From contig NZ_JAAIJQ010000001.1 of NCBI RefSeq assembly GCF_010820565.1, positions 96,948-160,947 of the forward strand: a stretch of 64,000 nt of DNA, given 5' to 3'. Under the pieces are notes generated by a model, which saw only the letters and a program-made list of their open reading frames with translations, made no database searches and was not told the DNA's origin. Source of the DNA: Thiorhodococcus minor (GTDB lineage: Bacteria > Pseudomonadota > Gammaproteobacteria > Chromatiales > Chromatiaceae). Below are positions 38,802-48,500 of the stretch, piece after piece. The position numbers were made by a program, and so were the translations under genes. How positions within the stretch are numbered: the stretch's first letter is position 1; every line of letters starts with the position of its first letter.

Positions 38802-39836
38802 ATGGAGGCTCAAAGCCTGTTCTCCCTGATCACGCTGGCGGCCGTTCGGCCGCTGGTCTGGCTGCTGCCCCTGGTCTTGGTCGTCCTGGCGCTGAAGCGT
38901 CTCGTCCCCAGGATGCGGGGCTCGGCTGGTGAGGCACGCATCGGCCGAGTGCTGGAGCAACTGTTTTCCGTGGTCCGACATGATCTGATCCTGCCGGATG
39001 GGCGTGGCGGTTGGACGCAGATCGATCATCTGGCCCTCACACCAGCGGGGCTGCTGGTGGTGGAATCGAAGGCCTATCGGGGGCTGATCTTTGGGCGGAA
39101 GGGTGAGGCGACGTGGACGCAGGTCCTGGGGCGTCGCCGCTACGCGTTTCAGAATCCCTTGCGCCAGAATTTCGCTCACGTCCAAGCGCTCAAGGCGCTC
39201 GGGCTGGGTGTTCCGGTTCTCGAGCGCGTGGTCTTCACGAATGCGGCACGCTTTCCCAAAGGACTGCCGGAGGGCGTCTCACGCCTAGCTACCCTCGCCG
39301 AGGATCTCGAGCCCTATCGTGAGGGTGTCGTGTCCGATGCCCTGCACCAGGCGTGGCAGCAGCTGGATGGGGCGATCCGCACCGACCGCGCCGCGCGGCG
39401 TGCGCACCGAACGGGGCTGGAGCGGCGCTTCGGCGCGGACGACCGCCTATCCCCTGTGCTCTTGCTGTTGGCGGCCGCCGGAGTTCTGGTGGGTGGTCTA
39501 TGGCTGACGGCGGGTCAGCTCGGACCGGAGGTTTCGGCCCTGCGTCGCCAGCCGCCGCTGATGCCTGCCCCGGCTGCGTTTGCATCGCGCCCGGCATCGG
39601 CCCTCTCCCCAACGAGCGTTTCCCCGCCGCAGCTGAGTTCGCGGCCTCAGCCGCGCGGATCGACCGTGTCAGTGGCTGCCACCGAGTCGCGGATCAGCCT
39701 CCAATGGACGGAGCGCGACGGGGGCTCGCGCGAGAGCGAGGACTGTAAGCTCGCGATCGCCGCTGTGCTGATGGCGAATACCCCCGAGCACCGCCATCGG
39801 CGGACACAGGCCTGCGGCAAGTCCGCGATGCCCTGA
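38802..39836 (+). CDS. NERD-domain membrane protein
   Basis: 344 residues. An N-terminal membrane segment (VWLLPLVLVVLALKRLV) is followed by a NERD nuclease-like domain with GEARIGRVLEQL, WTQIDHLALTPAGLLVVESK (D and E-x-K) and WTQVLGRRRYAFQNPLRQN. A second membrane segment (VLLLLAAAGVLVGGLWL) and a low-complexity Pro/Ser tail follow. NERD is a PD-(D/E)XK-like domain found in DNA-processing and mobile-element proteins. AAGGAG precedes the ATG. The role here is unknown. Confidence 0.8.
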   Translation: MEAQSLFSLITLAAVRPLVWLLPLVLVVLALKRLVPRMRGSAGEARIGRVLEQLFSVVRHDLILPDGRGGWTQIDHLALTPAGLLVVESKAYRGLIFGRKGEATWTQVLGRRRYAFQNPLRQNFAHVQALKALGLGVPVLERVVFTNAARFPKGLPEGVSRLATLAEDLEPYREGVVSDALHQAWQQLDGAIRTDRAARRAHRTGLERRFGADDRLSPVLLLLAAAGVLVGGLWLTAGQLGPEVSALRRQPPLMPAPAAFASRPASALSPTSVSPPQLSSRPQPRGSTVSVAATESRISLQWTERDGGSRESEDCKLAIAAVLMANTPEHRHRRTQACGKSAMP

Positions 39837-39838
39837 GG

Positions 39839-40903
39839 TCAGCGCAGAAACCGACCTTGACCCGTGCCGTGATCGAACGACCAGACGTGCTCATTGGGCA
39901 CATTCCTGCAGCGGCCAACGATCCGACCCCAGAACTCGAGTCGCCCCGAGGCCAGGCGGACCGCGCTGCGTCCCTGACCCTCCGCCCCGCATCGCGGACA
40001 ATCCGCCACATAACGCACCAGATGCAGCCGCGATGCGCTGAGCCCGGTCGGATCGAAGCGCCGCTCGATCACGGTGTCGCCGAAGTCCGTGAAGGACTGC
40101 CACCACAGCGGCGCGCGCGCCAGATTGTTCTGCGCCAGGTCCCACCACCACCCCAGACTCAGGCGCAGGACCCCGAGCAGAAAGAGCGCCTGCAACAGCG
40201 CCTGAACCGCGGCGCCCGCCGAGTCGCTGTGCAGCCCCAAATAGAAGGTTATCAAGGCCGAGAGGACGACCAGCACCCCGATCCCGGTCAGCAGGGTGGC
40301 GATCAGGCCTCCCAGTGGGCTGCGGGAGCGCAGTCCTGTCTCCGGAATCCAGCGCAGCAGGCGGGGCACCTGTAGCTCGACCGGGTAATACTGGATGCTG
40401 GGTGCGTTCGGGACGGGATTGGCATGAGCCGTCGGTGTTTCGACGATGCTCGGCGCTGGTCCCTCCATTGGCTCGAAGCGCAGGAAGTAGCGGATCGTGT
40501 TGCCCCGTCCTCCGCCCGCGTCGCTCTTGTCGATCCGTGGTCGCAGCCCGAGCATTTCATGGGCAAAGCGCCGTCGGACATGCTCCTGCCGTGATTGCCA
40601 ATAGGCCTCCTGCAAGGTCCGCCAATGGCTGTTGAGGCGTTGCCGCACATCCGCTTCGTCCAGATTGCCCCAGGGGGCGCCGAGCCTCTGCATCATGGCC
40701 GCGATCTCCAGGACGCCCCAACCCTCCGACACCGCCTCCGTCTGGCGTCCTGCCAGGCGGCACAAGGCCCGTAGCAGCAGGATGGGCAGCCGCGGCGAGC
40801 GCCCCTCCGGCCAGTCCTCCACCACGATCCGCTCCAGCACCGCGGCGGCGCGCGCCACCTGATCCTGATCCGCAGCCGGATCGGCCTGCGTCCGATCAAC
40901 CAT
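39839..40903 (-). CDS. Uncharacterised membrane protein
   Basis: 354 residues, convergent with the NERD gene (2-bp gap). The N-terminal ~150 residues are soluble and helical. Two hydrophobic helices follow near residues 200-250 (LIATLLTGIGVLVVLSALITF and VQALLQALFLLGVLRLSLGWW). The C-terminus has CPRCGAEGQG and a later cysteine (GRCRN), possibly a small metal site. I do not recognise the family. Its upstream region is the operator-rich stretch at 41031-41173. Confidence 0.65.
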   Translation of the reverse strand: MVDRTQADPAADQDQVARAAAVLERIVVEDWPEGRSPRLPILLLRALCRLAGRQTEAVSEGWGVLEIAAMMQRLGAPWGNLDEADVRQRLNSHWRTLQEAYWQSRQEHVRRRFAHEMLGLRPRIDKSDAGGGRGNTIRYFLRFEPMEGPAPSIVETPTAHANPVPNAPSIQYYPVELQVPRLLRWIPETGLRSRSPLGGLIATLLTGIGVLVVLSALITFYLGLHSDSAGAAVQALLQALFLLGVLRLSLGWWWDLAQNNLARAPLWWQSFTDFGDTVIERRFDPTGLSASRLHLVRYVADCPRCGAEGQGRSAVRLASGRLEFWGRIVGRCRNVPNEHVWSFDHGTGQGRFLR

Positions 40904-41030
40904 TTCCTAAGGGTTCTCCTGCTGTTTCGCGTGACTGTTGGCCATGACAGTGGCGAGCATCGCGACACGCTGGCCAAGGCGATGAAGGAACGCATTCTAA
41001 ATCCGCTATCGCGCCTGGCCGAGCAGTCAG

Positions 41031-41173
41031 TCGGTCTTTACCGTACGAAAGGAGTGCCAGGCGTTTGTATTCATTGGTATTGACGCATCAAGGTTCGGTC
41101 TTTCGTAGGAAGGAAACGGTCTTTTCACGAATAACCGTTTTATGAAAAAAACGGTACCGAACGGATTAACCGT
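41031..41173. promoter_or_regulatory. Cluster of ACGGT/ACCGT repeats, candidate operator
   Basis: Within the 480-bp gap between a minus-strand gene and the AcaB-like gene, CGGTCTTT occurs three times (41032, 41096 and 41117). ACCGTTTT (41134-41141) and AAAACGGT (41148-41155) form an inverted repeat with a 6-bp spacer. Further ACCG/AACCGT copies lie at 41156-41172. Local DNA is much richer in A+T than the flanks. It looks like a multi-site operator, possibly for an ICE regulator; TTGACT near 41175 may be part of a promoter. Confidence 0.55.
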
Positions 41174-41382
41174 ATTGACTTGAGCCGCAATGCGTTCGAG
41201 CTGCACCATGCGAATCAACGCATGCGATGGCTCTCAATTCAGACGCTTGCTAAAGATGCACAGGTGCTGTGACTGCAGTGAGTCACGCTGCACTTGATTG
41301 GCCTGACTTGGCCGATCGCGACATTTTGAACGAATGAAACGACGATCGCTCCATTCGAGCGCGCAGCATGGGGATTGAATCC

Positions 41383-42078
41383 ATGACAGAGGCGTTGACA
41401 GCCCCGACCGATCCCAAGCCGACGGAGCCAGCTGCGAAGAAGCTTCCGTCACGGCCGCGCCAGCCCTATCGCCACAGCCGTCCGGTCTTTGATCTGACCC
41501 TGCAAGTGCAGAGCGAGTACGCCCGCCGGCTGCTGCGCGACCGGGAGTTTCGCCCGGCGATGCATGCCCTCTACGGTATCGAAGTCATCCTGCACTTGGT
41601 TGGCGACGATGACGATGCCGAGCAGGTCGAGACGCTGATCCGCGAGCGTCTCGAAGGCTTGGCCGACGAACTGCAGCGCGAGATTGCTCGCATGCAGGTG
41701 TTGCTCGCCGACCGGGGTCTGGACAAGACCCGCCCGCGCTATACCCACCCGATCACCGTGACTGTCCATGTCGCCTCACCGGCGATTGCCCTCTACGCCA
41801 ATCTCATCCAGGAACTCGATCGCCTCTTGATGGGCCTCGACACCCTGTGGCTGTCCGGTCTGCTTGCGAGTAAGGAGCGCCTAGCCGTGGCCATCCGCTG
41901 GCGCAACCGCATTGGCGGGGCGGGGCAGGAATTTATCGGGCTGCATCGGCGTGCCTATGCCGCCGCCGAGCGGCGGGGGCAGCGGGCGGCGGTCGATGAG
42001 GCCGAGCGCGAGGTGGTGTCGGTCCCCGAGGAGGCGTCGTCCGAGGGGGAGCCAACCTCCCGCGATGCACATGATTGA
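41383..42078 (+). CDS. AcaB/DUF1845-like ICE protein
   Basis: 231 residues from ATG 41383 (a start at 41368 is also possible). The core HSRPVFDLTLQVQSEYARRL, then RPRYTHPITVTVHVASPAIALYANLIQELDRLL and TLWLSGLLASKERLAVAIRWRNRI, matches the AcaB/PFL_4669-type proteins of integrating conjugative elements. AcaB is a transcriptional activator in IncA/C plasmids, and a regulatory role fits the operator cluster upstream. The C-terminal ~40 residues are acidic and disordered. Confidence 0.7.
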   Translation: MTEALTAPTDPKPTEPAAKKLPSRPRQPYRHSRPVFDLTLQVQSEYARRLLRDREFRPAMHALYGIEVILHLVGDDDDAEQVETLIRERLEGLADELQREIARMQVLLADRGLDKTRPRYTHPITVTVHVASPAIALYANLIQELDRLLMGLDTLWLSGLLASKERLAVAIRWRNRIGGAGQEFIGLHRRAYAAAERRGQRAAVDEAEREVVSVPEEASSEGEPTSRDAHD

Positions 42079-42249
42079 GAGATGGGATGTCCCATCCGGC
42101 ACACGCGTGAAAGGTCCCCAGCACGTGCGCGTCGCTCACCGCGCTTCTGCGAATCGCCGGAGGAGCGCACTCGGTTGGTTGGGGGCGATTGCAGTCTGTT
42201 ACGGCGTTGGCCGTGACGACGTCATGGAACGAATGGAGTTCAGGTGCAT

Positions 42250-42870
42250 ATGAACAAGCCGTGTCCCGCAGATGTGATTCTGCAGTTCGCCATCGAACAG
42301 ATCCACGAAGGGCATTTCGAGCGCGTGCTCGCGCTGGGGTTCAGCTGGGAGCTGATTCGCTTCCTCGAATCGCTCTCCGGACGGGATTTGCACGACCTCT
42401 TCAACGTCGCGGAGCATTTCATCGCGCTGCGCATCGACTTCGATCAGGCGCAGTCGCAGATCGCGATCCGGCGCGTGAGCGAGCAGCGGCGGCTCCGCCA
42501 GACCCAACAGGCGCTGCTGCGGGCCGGCGCACCGCGTCAGCTGATGATCGAGATCTATGGTTGGACCGCGACCTACTACTGTGAGCAGCGCAAATTCCTG
42601 GGCCTGGAGGACGATCTGCCGAAGGGTGGACGTCCGCGAACGCCAACCCCGGAGGAAGAGGATCAGATCCTGCTCTGCTGGGATCAGTACGCCGATCGGC
42701 CCTTGGGGGAGCGTTATCTGGAAACCGCGCAGGCGGTGCGGGTGAGCGTGCGACAGATCCGCAGGACGGTCGAGCAGCGCGAGCGTCAGTCGGATGGGGC
42801 CGCGTTGCATCACCTACCGAAACAGGAGACGGTTCTGGTGTCTCGGCCGCAGGCGCGTGCGGCGCGGTAG
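42250..42870 (+). CDS. DUF2857-like ICE protein
   Basis: 206 residues from ATG 42250 with GGAG upstream; GTG 42244 is an alternative. The N-terminal half (FAIEQIHEGHFERVLALGFSW, LFNVAEHFIALRIDFDQ) resembles DUF2857, found in ICEs and pathogenicity islands beside other mobility genes. A second part contains LPKGGRPRTPTPEEEDQI and a basic helix (VSVRQIRRTVEQRE) like a DNA-binding end. It lies between the AcaB-like gene and traF. Function is unknown; transcriptional control is likely. Confidence 0.65.
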   Translation: MNKPCPADVILQFAIEQIHEGHFERVLALGFSWELIRFLESLSGRDLHDLFNVAEHFIALRIDFDQAQSQIAIRRVSEQRRLRQTQQALLRAGAPRQLMIEIYGWTATYYCEQRKFLGLEDDLPKGGRPRTPTPEEEDQILLCWDQYADRPLGERYLETAQAVRVSVRQIRRTVEQRERQSDGAALHHLPKQETVLVSRPQARAAR

Positions 42871-43000
42871 TCGGGCGTGCCCTCCAATGTCGCGACCGGT
42901 CGTTGGTTGCCTCTGGCGAATCTCCTGCTTGGGGGATCGGTTCTCGACCATGGTCAGGGGTGGGTGGTGGTGAAGGCTTCTCGCATGGGGTGGGGCGACC

Positions 43001-44023
43001 ATGTGTCGAAGTGAGCGCGCCATCGACGCCGTCGTGGTCTTGCTCATCGTCAGCTGTGCAGGACTGACGATAGCGGCCGAGGTGCCACGCTTCTACGACC
43101 GGGGCGCCGAGGGCTGGTTCTGGTATGCCCCGGAGCCGTCTGTGATGCCGGAACCCGAGACGCAATCTGAGTCAGAGCCGCCGACGTCTCCGCCGGTGGT
43201 GACCAATACTCCTGAGCCGGCGGAGAAGGACTCCGCTTCGGAAACAGCGCCAACCGAGCCCGCGCCACTCTCCGCCGCCTGGCTGCGCGCCAATCTGGAG
43301 CACTATCAGCGGCAGGCCATCGACGACCCGACGCCGACCAAGGTGGCGCTCTATCTCTATCTGCAGCGCATCGTCCTCGACAAGGCCGCCCGCTTCACCG
43401 ACGCTTATCAGCGGGTGGTGCAGAGCGATCCCTATCTCGACGAGACCACGCGCCGGCCGGTGGGCAACTACGCCAATCTTCTGAACCGCATTTCGGGTCA
43501 GCAGCGCACGGCCGTGCTGAAGGACCTCGCCCGCCAGACGGGAATTTGGTTCTTCTACCGCTCCGACTGTCCGTACTGCGCGGCTCAGGCACCGGTGCTG
43601 CACCTTCTCAGCGAGCAGACCGGTTTTCGGGTGCAGGCGATCGCCCTCGACGGTCGAGCGCTTCCGAACGGGAGTTTTCCCCAGTTTGGCCGCGATACGG
43701 GACAGGCCGCCCGACTTGGCGTCATCTCCACACCGGCCCTGTTGCTGGTCCGTCCGCCAGCGGGCATCGTGCCCATCGCCCAGGGGCTGCTGTCTCTGAG
43801 CGACCTCGAACAGCGTCTGCTGCTCGCCGCGCGCGAGGCGGGTTGGATCGATGAGGCCGCCTATGCGCGCACCAAACCCCTGGTCGCTGACTTGAGTCTG
43901 GACTGGGGGCTGGAGGAGCCGCTCAGCATTCCCGAGGATCCGGATGCCTTTCTGGAACTGCTGCGCTCCCGCGTGGCGGGCGACGGGCTGATCGCCGCTC
44001 CCGAATTGCCCCCGACCGACTGA
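43001..44023 (+). CDS. traF: TraF, thioredoxin-like pilus assembly protein
   Basis: 340 residues with an N-terminal signal peptide (AVVVLLIVSCAGLTIAAE), a Pro/Glu-rich linker (about 40-85) and a thioredoxin-like domain. FFYRSDCPYCAAQAPVL shows the C-P-Y-C active site, which some TraF proteins lack. It acts in the periplasm in F-type conjugative pilus assembly. traH follows 8 bp downstream and then traG, the usual F-type order. The intact CxxC suggests disulphide chemistry for TraH or TraG partners. Confidence 0.92.
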   Translation: MCRSERAIDAVVVLLIVSCAGLTIAAEVPRFYDRGAEGWFWYAPEPSVMPEPETQSESEPPTSPPVVTNTPEPAEKDSASETAPTEPAPLSAAWLRANLEHYQRQAIDDPTPTKVALYLYLQRIVLDKAARFTDAYQRVVQSDPYLDETTRRPVGNYANLLNRISGQQRTAVLKDLARQTGIWFFYRSDCPYCAAQAPVLHLLSEQTGFRVQAIALDGRALPNGSFPQFGRDTGQAARLGVISTPALLLVRPPAGIVPIAQGLLSLSDLEQRLLLAAREAGWIDEAAYARTKPLVADLSLDWGLEEPLSIPEDPDAFLELLRSRVAGDGLIAAPELPPTD

Positions 44024-44031
44024 GGTTCGCC

Positions 44032-45480
44032 ATGCCTTCCCAATCGATCCGCTCCCGTCGCTGGCTTCTGGTTGTGAGCTGTTGTGTGGTCGCCAGCACG
44101 CCTGTCCACGCCGACCTCGACGCCGAGATGGAGGCGATGTTCGGCACCCTGGTCAATGTCACGGAGCCCACGGCGCACATGGGGCAGCGCCGAGGTGTGT
44201 TCTCGGCCGGCTCGGTGGTCACACGCAACCGCATCGTCGATACGAATCTGGTGTCCTTCGTCCCGCCGTCGTTCGAGGCCGGCTGCGGGGGCATCGATCT
44301 GTTCGGCGGCTCTTTCTCCTTCATCAATGTCGAGCAGTTCACCAACCTGCTGCGCGCGATTGCCTCGAATGCAGCGGGCTATGCCTTCCAGCTTGCCTTG
44401 ACCACCATGGCCCCTTCCGCCGCCGAGATCATCGAGCAGTTGCAGAAGAAGGTGCAGCAGATGAACCAGCTCTTCGGCAGCTCCTGTCAGCTCGCCCAAG
44501 GCATCGTCAACGATACCGCCTCGGCGCTGACCGGCAAGCGGGTGGGGGAGGCGAGTCTGATGGCGGATCTCTATGAGCTGGGCGATGTCTTCGAGAACCG
44601 CTCGACCGTCACCGGCAAGGGGCCGCTGGAGACCGTCTACGAGCAGGTCCCGGCGGCGGCCGCCGAGCAGTTCGAGGGGAATCTGGTGTGGAAGGCGCTC
44701 ACCGACGCTGAGGTTCAAGGCTGGTACAGCCACGGTGACCAGGCGCTGCTCGAAGCGCTCATGAGTCTTACTGGAAGTCTCATCGTCGGCTCGGCCGAGG
44801 GTGGGCTGAAGGATGCGCCCGGTGGTGGTGTGAACCTGCCGACCACCTTCCTGCCGCCGACCCTGACGGTGAGCGATCTGCTCTATGGCAGCGGAGAAGG
44901 AGACACCCAGCGGGTCGTGGTCTGGCGCTGCGCCTCGCTCTCCGAATGCCGGGACCCGAGCAAGGCCGAGATCACGCTGGAAGGGCTGGTCCCCCACGTG
45001 CGTGCCCTTTTGGTTGGGGATGTCTCGCGGGTCGGCCTGATCGACAAGTTCCGCCTCGGTGTCGAGGAGCTGAGCGCGGAAGAGAAGGGCTTCATGGAGC
45101 ATGCCCCGCTCGGACTGGGCGGCGGCATTCGCACCCTGGCGCGTCTGGAGCCCGGCATGGCCCAGGGTTTCGCCGACCGAGCAGCACCCATGCTTGCGGT
45201 CGAGATGCTCCAGACCCTGGTGCGCGACCTGCTGGGGAGCGTGCGGCTGGCGACCGGGAGCCTGCAGCATACCCACACGACTCAGCTGCTCCAGCATCTG
45301 GATGCGGTCCGGGAGGACGTCTGGACCGAGTCCAGCACGCTGACACAGCGCTACGGCAATCCCAACGAACTGCTGGAGACCTACCGGAACCTGCTCGCCC
45401 AGTACAAGGCGCCGAGCTATCTGGAGCTGATGCAGGCGGCGCCGGGTGAGACCTCGGCGGAAGCCGACGGCTCGCCCTGA
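44032..45480 (+). CDS. traH: TraH, conjugative pilus assembly protein
   Basis: 482 residues with a signal peptide ending near VASTPVHA. The conserved TraH core shows RNRIVDTNLVSFVPPSFEAGCGGIDLFGGSFSFINVEQF and, further on, SCQLAQGIVND. TraH is a periplasmic, outer-membrane-associated protein of F-type secretion systems. The translation start has GAGG upstream. It is flanked by traF and traG in the standard order. Confidence 0.95.
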   Translation: MPSQSIRSRRWLLVVSCCVVASTPVHADLDAEMEAMFGTLVNVTEPTAHMGQRRGVFSAGSVVTRNRIVDTNLVSFVPPSFEAGCGGIDLFGGSFSFINVEQFTNLLRAIASNAAGYAFQLALTTMAPSAAEIIEQLQKKVQQMNQLFGSSCQLAQGIVNDTASALTGKRVGEASLMADLYELGDVFENRSTVTGKGPLETVYEQVPAAAAEQFEGNLVWKALTDAEVQGWYSHGDQALLEALMSLTGSLIVGSAEGGLKDAPGGGVNLPTTFLPPTLTVSDLLYGSGEGDTQRVVVWRCASLSECRDPSKAEITLEGLVPHVRALLVGDVSRVGLIDKFRLGVEELSAEEKGFMEHAPLGLGGGIRTLARLEPGMAQGFADRAAPMLAVEMLQTLVRDLLGSVRLATGSLQHTHTTQLLQHLDAVREDVWTESSTLTQRYGNPNELLETYRNLLAQYKAPSYLELMQAAPGETSAEADGSP

Positions 45481-45594
45481 TCCCGCGCGACCTCCGCGTA
45501 TCGAGCACGCTTCCGATCTCCCTCTCTCTCGCGTCCTGCCCATCGGCGCGTCCTCTCATCCCTGTCCACCTCAACCCTCTGGAGGCGCTGCTGC

Positions 45595-48500
45595 ATGTGG
45601 ACCATCTATTCCATCGGCGACCCGGCGTTCCTGGAGCAGGTGCTCAATGCGGTGGCCATGCTCTTCGGCGCCGACAGCTTCGTGCGCTTCGTCGGCATCG
45701 GTTTTCTGCTCGGGACCCTGATCATCGCCTTCCAGGGACTGCTGCAGGGCGCGCAGAGCATCCGCTTCCAGGGCCTGCTGGTGTCCTTCGTGCTCTATTC
45801 GCTGCTGTTCGTGCCCAAGGTGTCGGTGACCATCGAGGGGGCCTATTCGGGCTCGGCGCGGGTGGTCGACAACGTGCCGCTGGGACCGGCGGTGGTGGGC
45901 TCGGCGGTGTCCAACCTAGGCTACGGGCTCACCCGGCTGTTCGAGCAGGCGTTCGCGACGCCGAGTATGACCGAGCATGGCTTCGCCGATGCCCTGCAGG
46001 TGATGGCCACCGTGCGCAAGACGGCGCTCTCGCGGCTGACGACGGGTGAAGCGAATAGCCCGACCACCGGGGCGGACGTCGAGCAGTCCTGGCTCAACTA
46101 CGTGGCCGACTGCGTGCTCTATGCGGTCGACCGGCGCATCAATGGCACGACCATGGATACCGTGCTCCAGGCGACCACGCTGGACGCGGCCGTCCAGACA
46201 CCGATCGTCACCGGCACCACCAAGCTGATCCTCGGCGAGACACCCGAGGAGTTGACCTGTGTCGATGCCTACGGGCGCCTCTCGGCCTACACCACGGCGT
46301 CCTTTCTGCCTAAGTTCAAGCAGGCGGTGGCTGCCAAGCTCGGCGTTGACAGCGGCGCGGTCGACAGCCGGGTGCGCGCGGCGCTGACGACGCTGGCCCA
46401 GGACACGGTCGATGCCCAGCAGTACATGGTGATGACCGCGATCCTGCCGATGCTCGAGCGTGGGGTGATCCAGCACTACAACGACATCGGCCAATGGAAT
46501 GCCGCCTTGCAGACCAGCCAGGCGATCCAGCAGCGCAACAGCCAGTGGGCGACCGAGCCATCGCTGTTCGTGCGCATCATGCGCCCCATGATGACCTTCT
46601 TCGAGGGCTTCATCTTTGCCATCGGCCCCTTCATGGCCTTCGCCGTGGCGCTGGGACCCATCGGCATCGCCATGGTCGGGCGCTATCTGATTTTCGGGCT
46701 CTGGATCCAACTGTGGCTGCCGATCCTGGCCATCACCAATCTCTATCTGATCCTCGCCGCACAGCGGGCCTTCGAGGCCCTGTCGGACCAGGCCGGGGTG
46801 ACCCTGCCGTCCTTCCGCGCGCTCTACGAGAGCGATCTGCTGCTGCAGGACTATCTGGCCACCGGCGGCATGCTGGTCGCCTCGACCCCGGCGATCAGTC
46901 TGATGCTGATCTACGGCAGCGCCATCACCGCCACGCACTTGGCCGGTCGGTTGCAGAGCGGGGATCACGTCAACGAAAAGCTGACCTCGCCCGATGTCCT
47001 CCAGCCCCAGGCGGCCGGGACGGTCGGTCCATTGCTCCAGCGCACCGCCCTCGGTGGTACCGTGGCCCCCGGAGCGGCGGGACTGCTGTGGTCGTTCAAC
47101 CTTGGGCACTCGGCCCAGGCGACCCTGCGCTCGGCCGAGCAGAGTGCGCAGCAGGCGCAGGAGAGCTTCAGCACATCGGTCAGCCAGTCCCTGGCGAGTT
47201 CGGCAGCGGCCAATCACCAGACCAGTTTGCAGTATGCGCTGGGGCAGCGGCTGGATGCCTCTTACAGCCGGGCGGATGCGGCGGTGCTGGCGGCGAGTGA
47301 GGATCTGACGGAGCGGTTTAGAGATTCACAGCTATCGCACAATCAGATGGGTACGGTGCTTCGTGCCGCAATGGCGGCACCAAAGACGGCCAAGGGAATC
47401 GACCGCTTCGCAGGGGAGCTATCGACTCAGTACGGTGTAGACAGCGGCATGGCCCACGAAATTGCCCAGGCGGCCCTGCAAAAAGCGTCAACGGATCAAC
47501 AGCTCCAGGCGCGCTTCGCCGAGGGGCTCGCCTACGACATCCAGCGGGGGCAGTCAGACAGCTACACCGAAGGGCTGAACCGCACCGAGTCGGCGCAGCT
47601 CGCGCACCAGGCTCAGGATGTGCTCACGACCTCCCGTTCTGTCGAGCGGGCCTCTCAGTTCGCGCAGCAGTATGGGACCAGCGGAAGCTTCGGGGCGGTG
47701 GAGACCTCGGGCCTGCTTCTCGCGAATCCGTCGCTCTATGAACGCTTCGAACACACCCTCGATCGCTTCGGGCTGGCGGGCGATACCGCGCACCAGGTGG
47801 ACGCCCTCATGGCGAGTGGCGTGGTCGGTGACCACCAGCAGGCCCGTGCGATCGCAGGCATGGGCCTTCTGCTCGGCTTCTATGGCGGGGCACGCGCGGA
47901 TGCGATGAGCACAGACGAGAAGCGGCAGGCCGAAGCGGCGGCTCAGGGACTCTATGCGGAACTGGTGGGTGTGCGCCGGCCCGGGGTGATCGCGCCAGAG
48001 CAATCCGATGGATTTGAGATGCACGTGCCCGCCTTCGGTGGGACTCGCGGCCGCGTCGTCGCGGCAGGCGTGCAGGATCCCGGGCCAGCGGTGGCGGCTG
48101 GGCTCATGGAACAGCGGGTCGCGGCGGATGGAACGATCGAGACGCTCGGGCAGGCGCCGGCGGCTGTTGAGCAGTTTTCCAGCGGTGGTGCGGCGGCTGT
48201 GGCTCAGCAGCACCGGGCCAATACGAACACCATTCGCGCGGATACGCATCAGCGACTCGGTGAGGAGATTGCCGATCGGGCGTCCCTGCCACGTCCCGCC
48301 GCCGAGCTCGTTCAACGCGAGATGGGCGGGATGTGGATTCGGGCGGCCGAGACCGGCGCCCTGGCGGTGGCGGGTGCCGAGGGAATGCGCAACCAGGTCG
48401 CCGGAGCGGTCGACGCCTTCGGCCAGACCCTGTCGAGCGGAGGAAGCCTCGCGGAGGCGATGGACGCGGGTCGGGCCGCCGCGGGTAGCGTGGCTGGTTG

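Noticed and set aside
38404..38829. Plus-strand 141-codon frame between IS3 and the NERD gene
   Set aside because: Low-complexity translation running into the NERD gene in another frame; the minus strand looks more protein-like.
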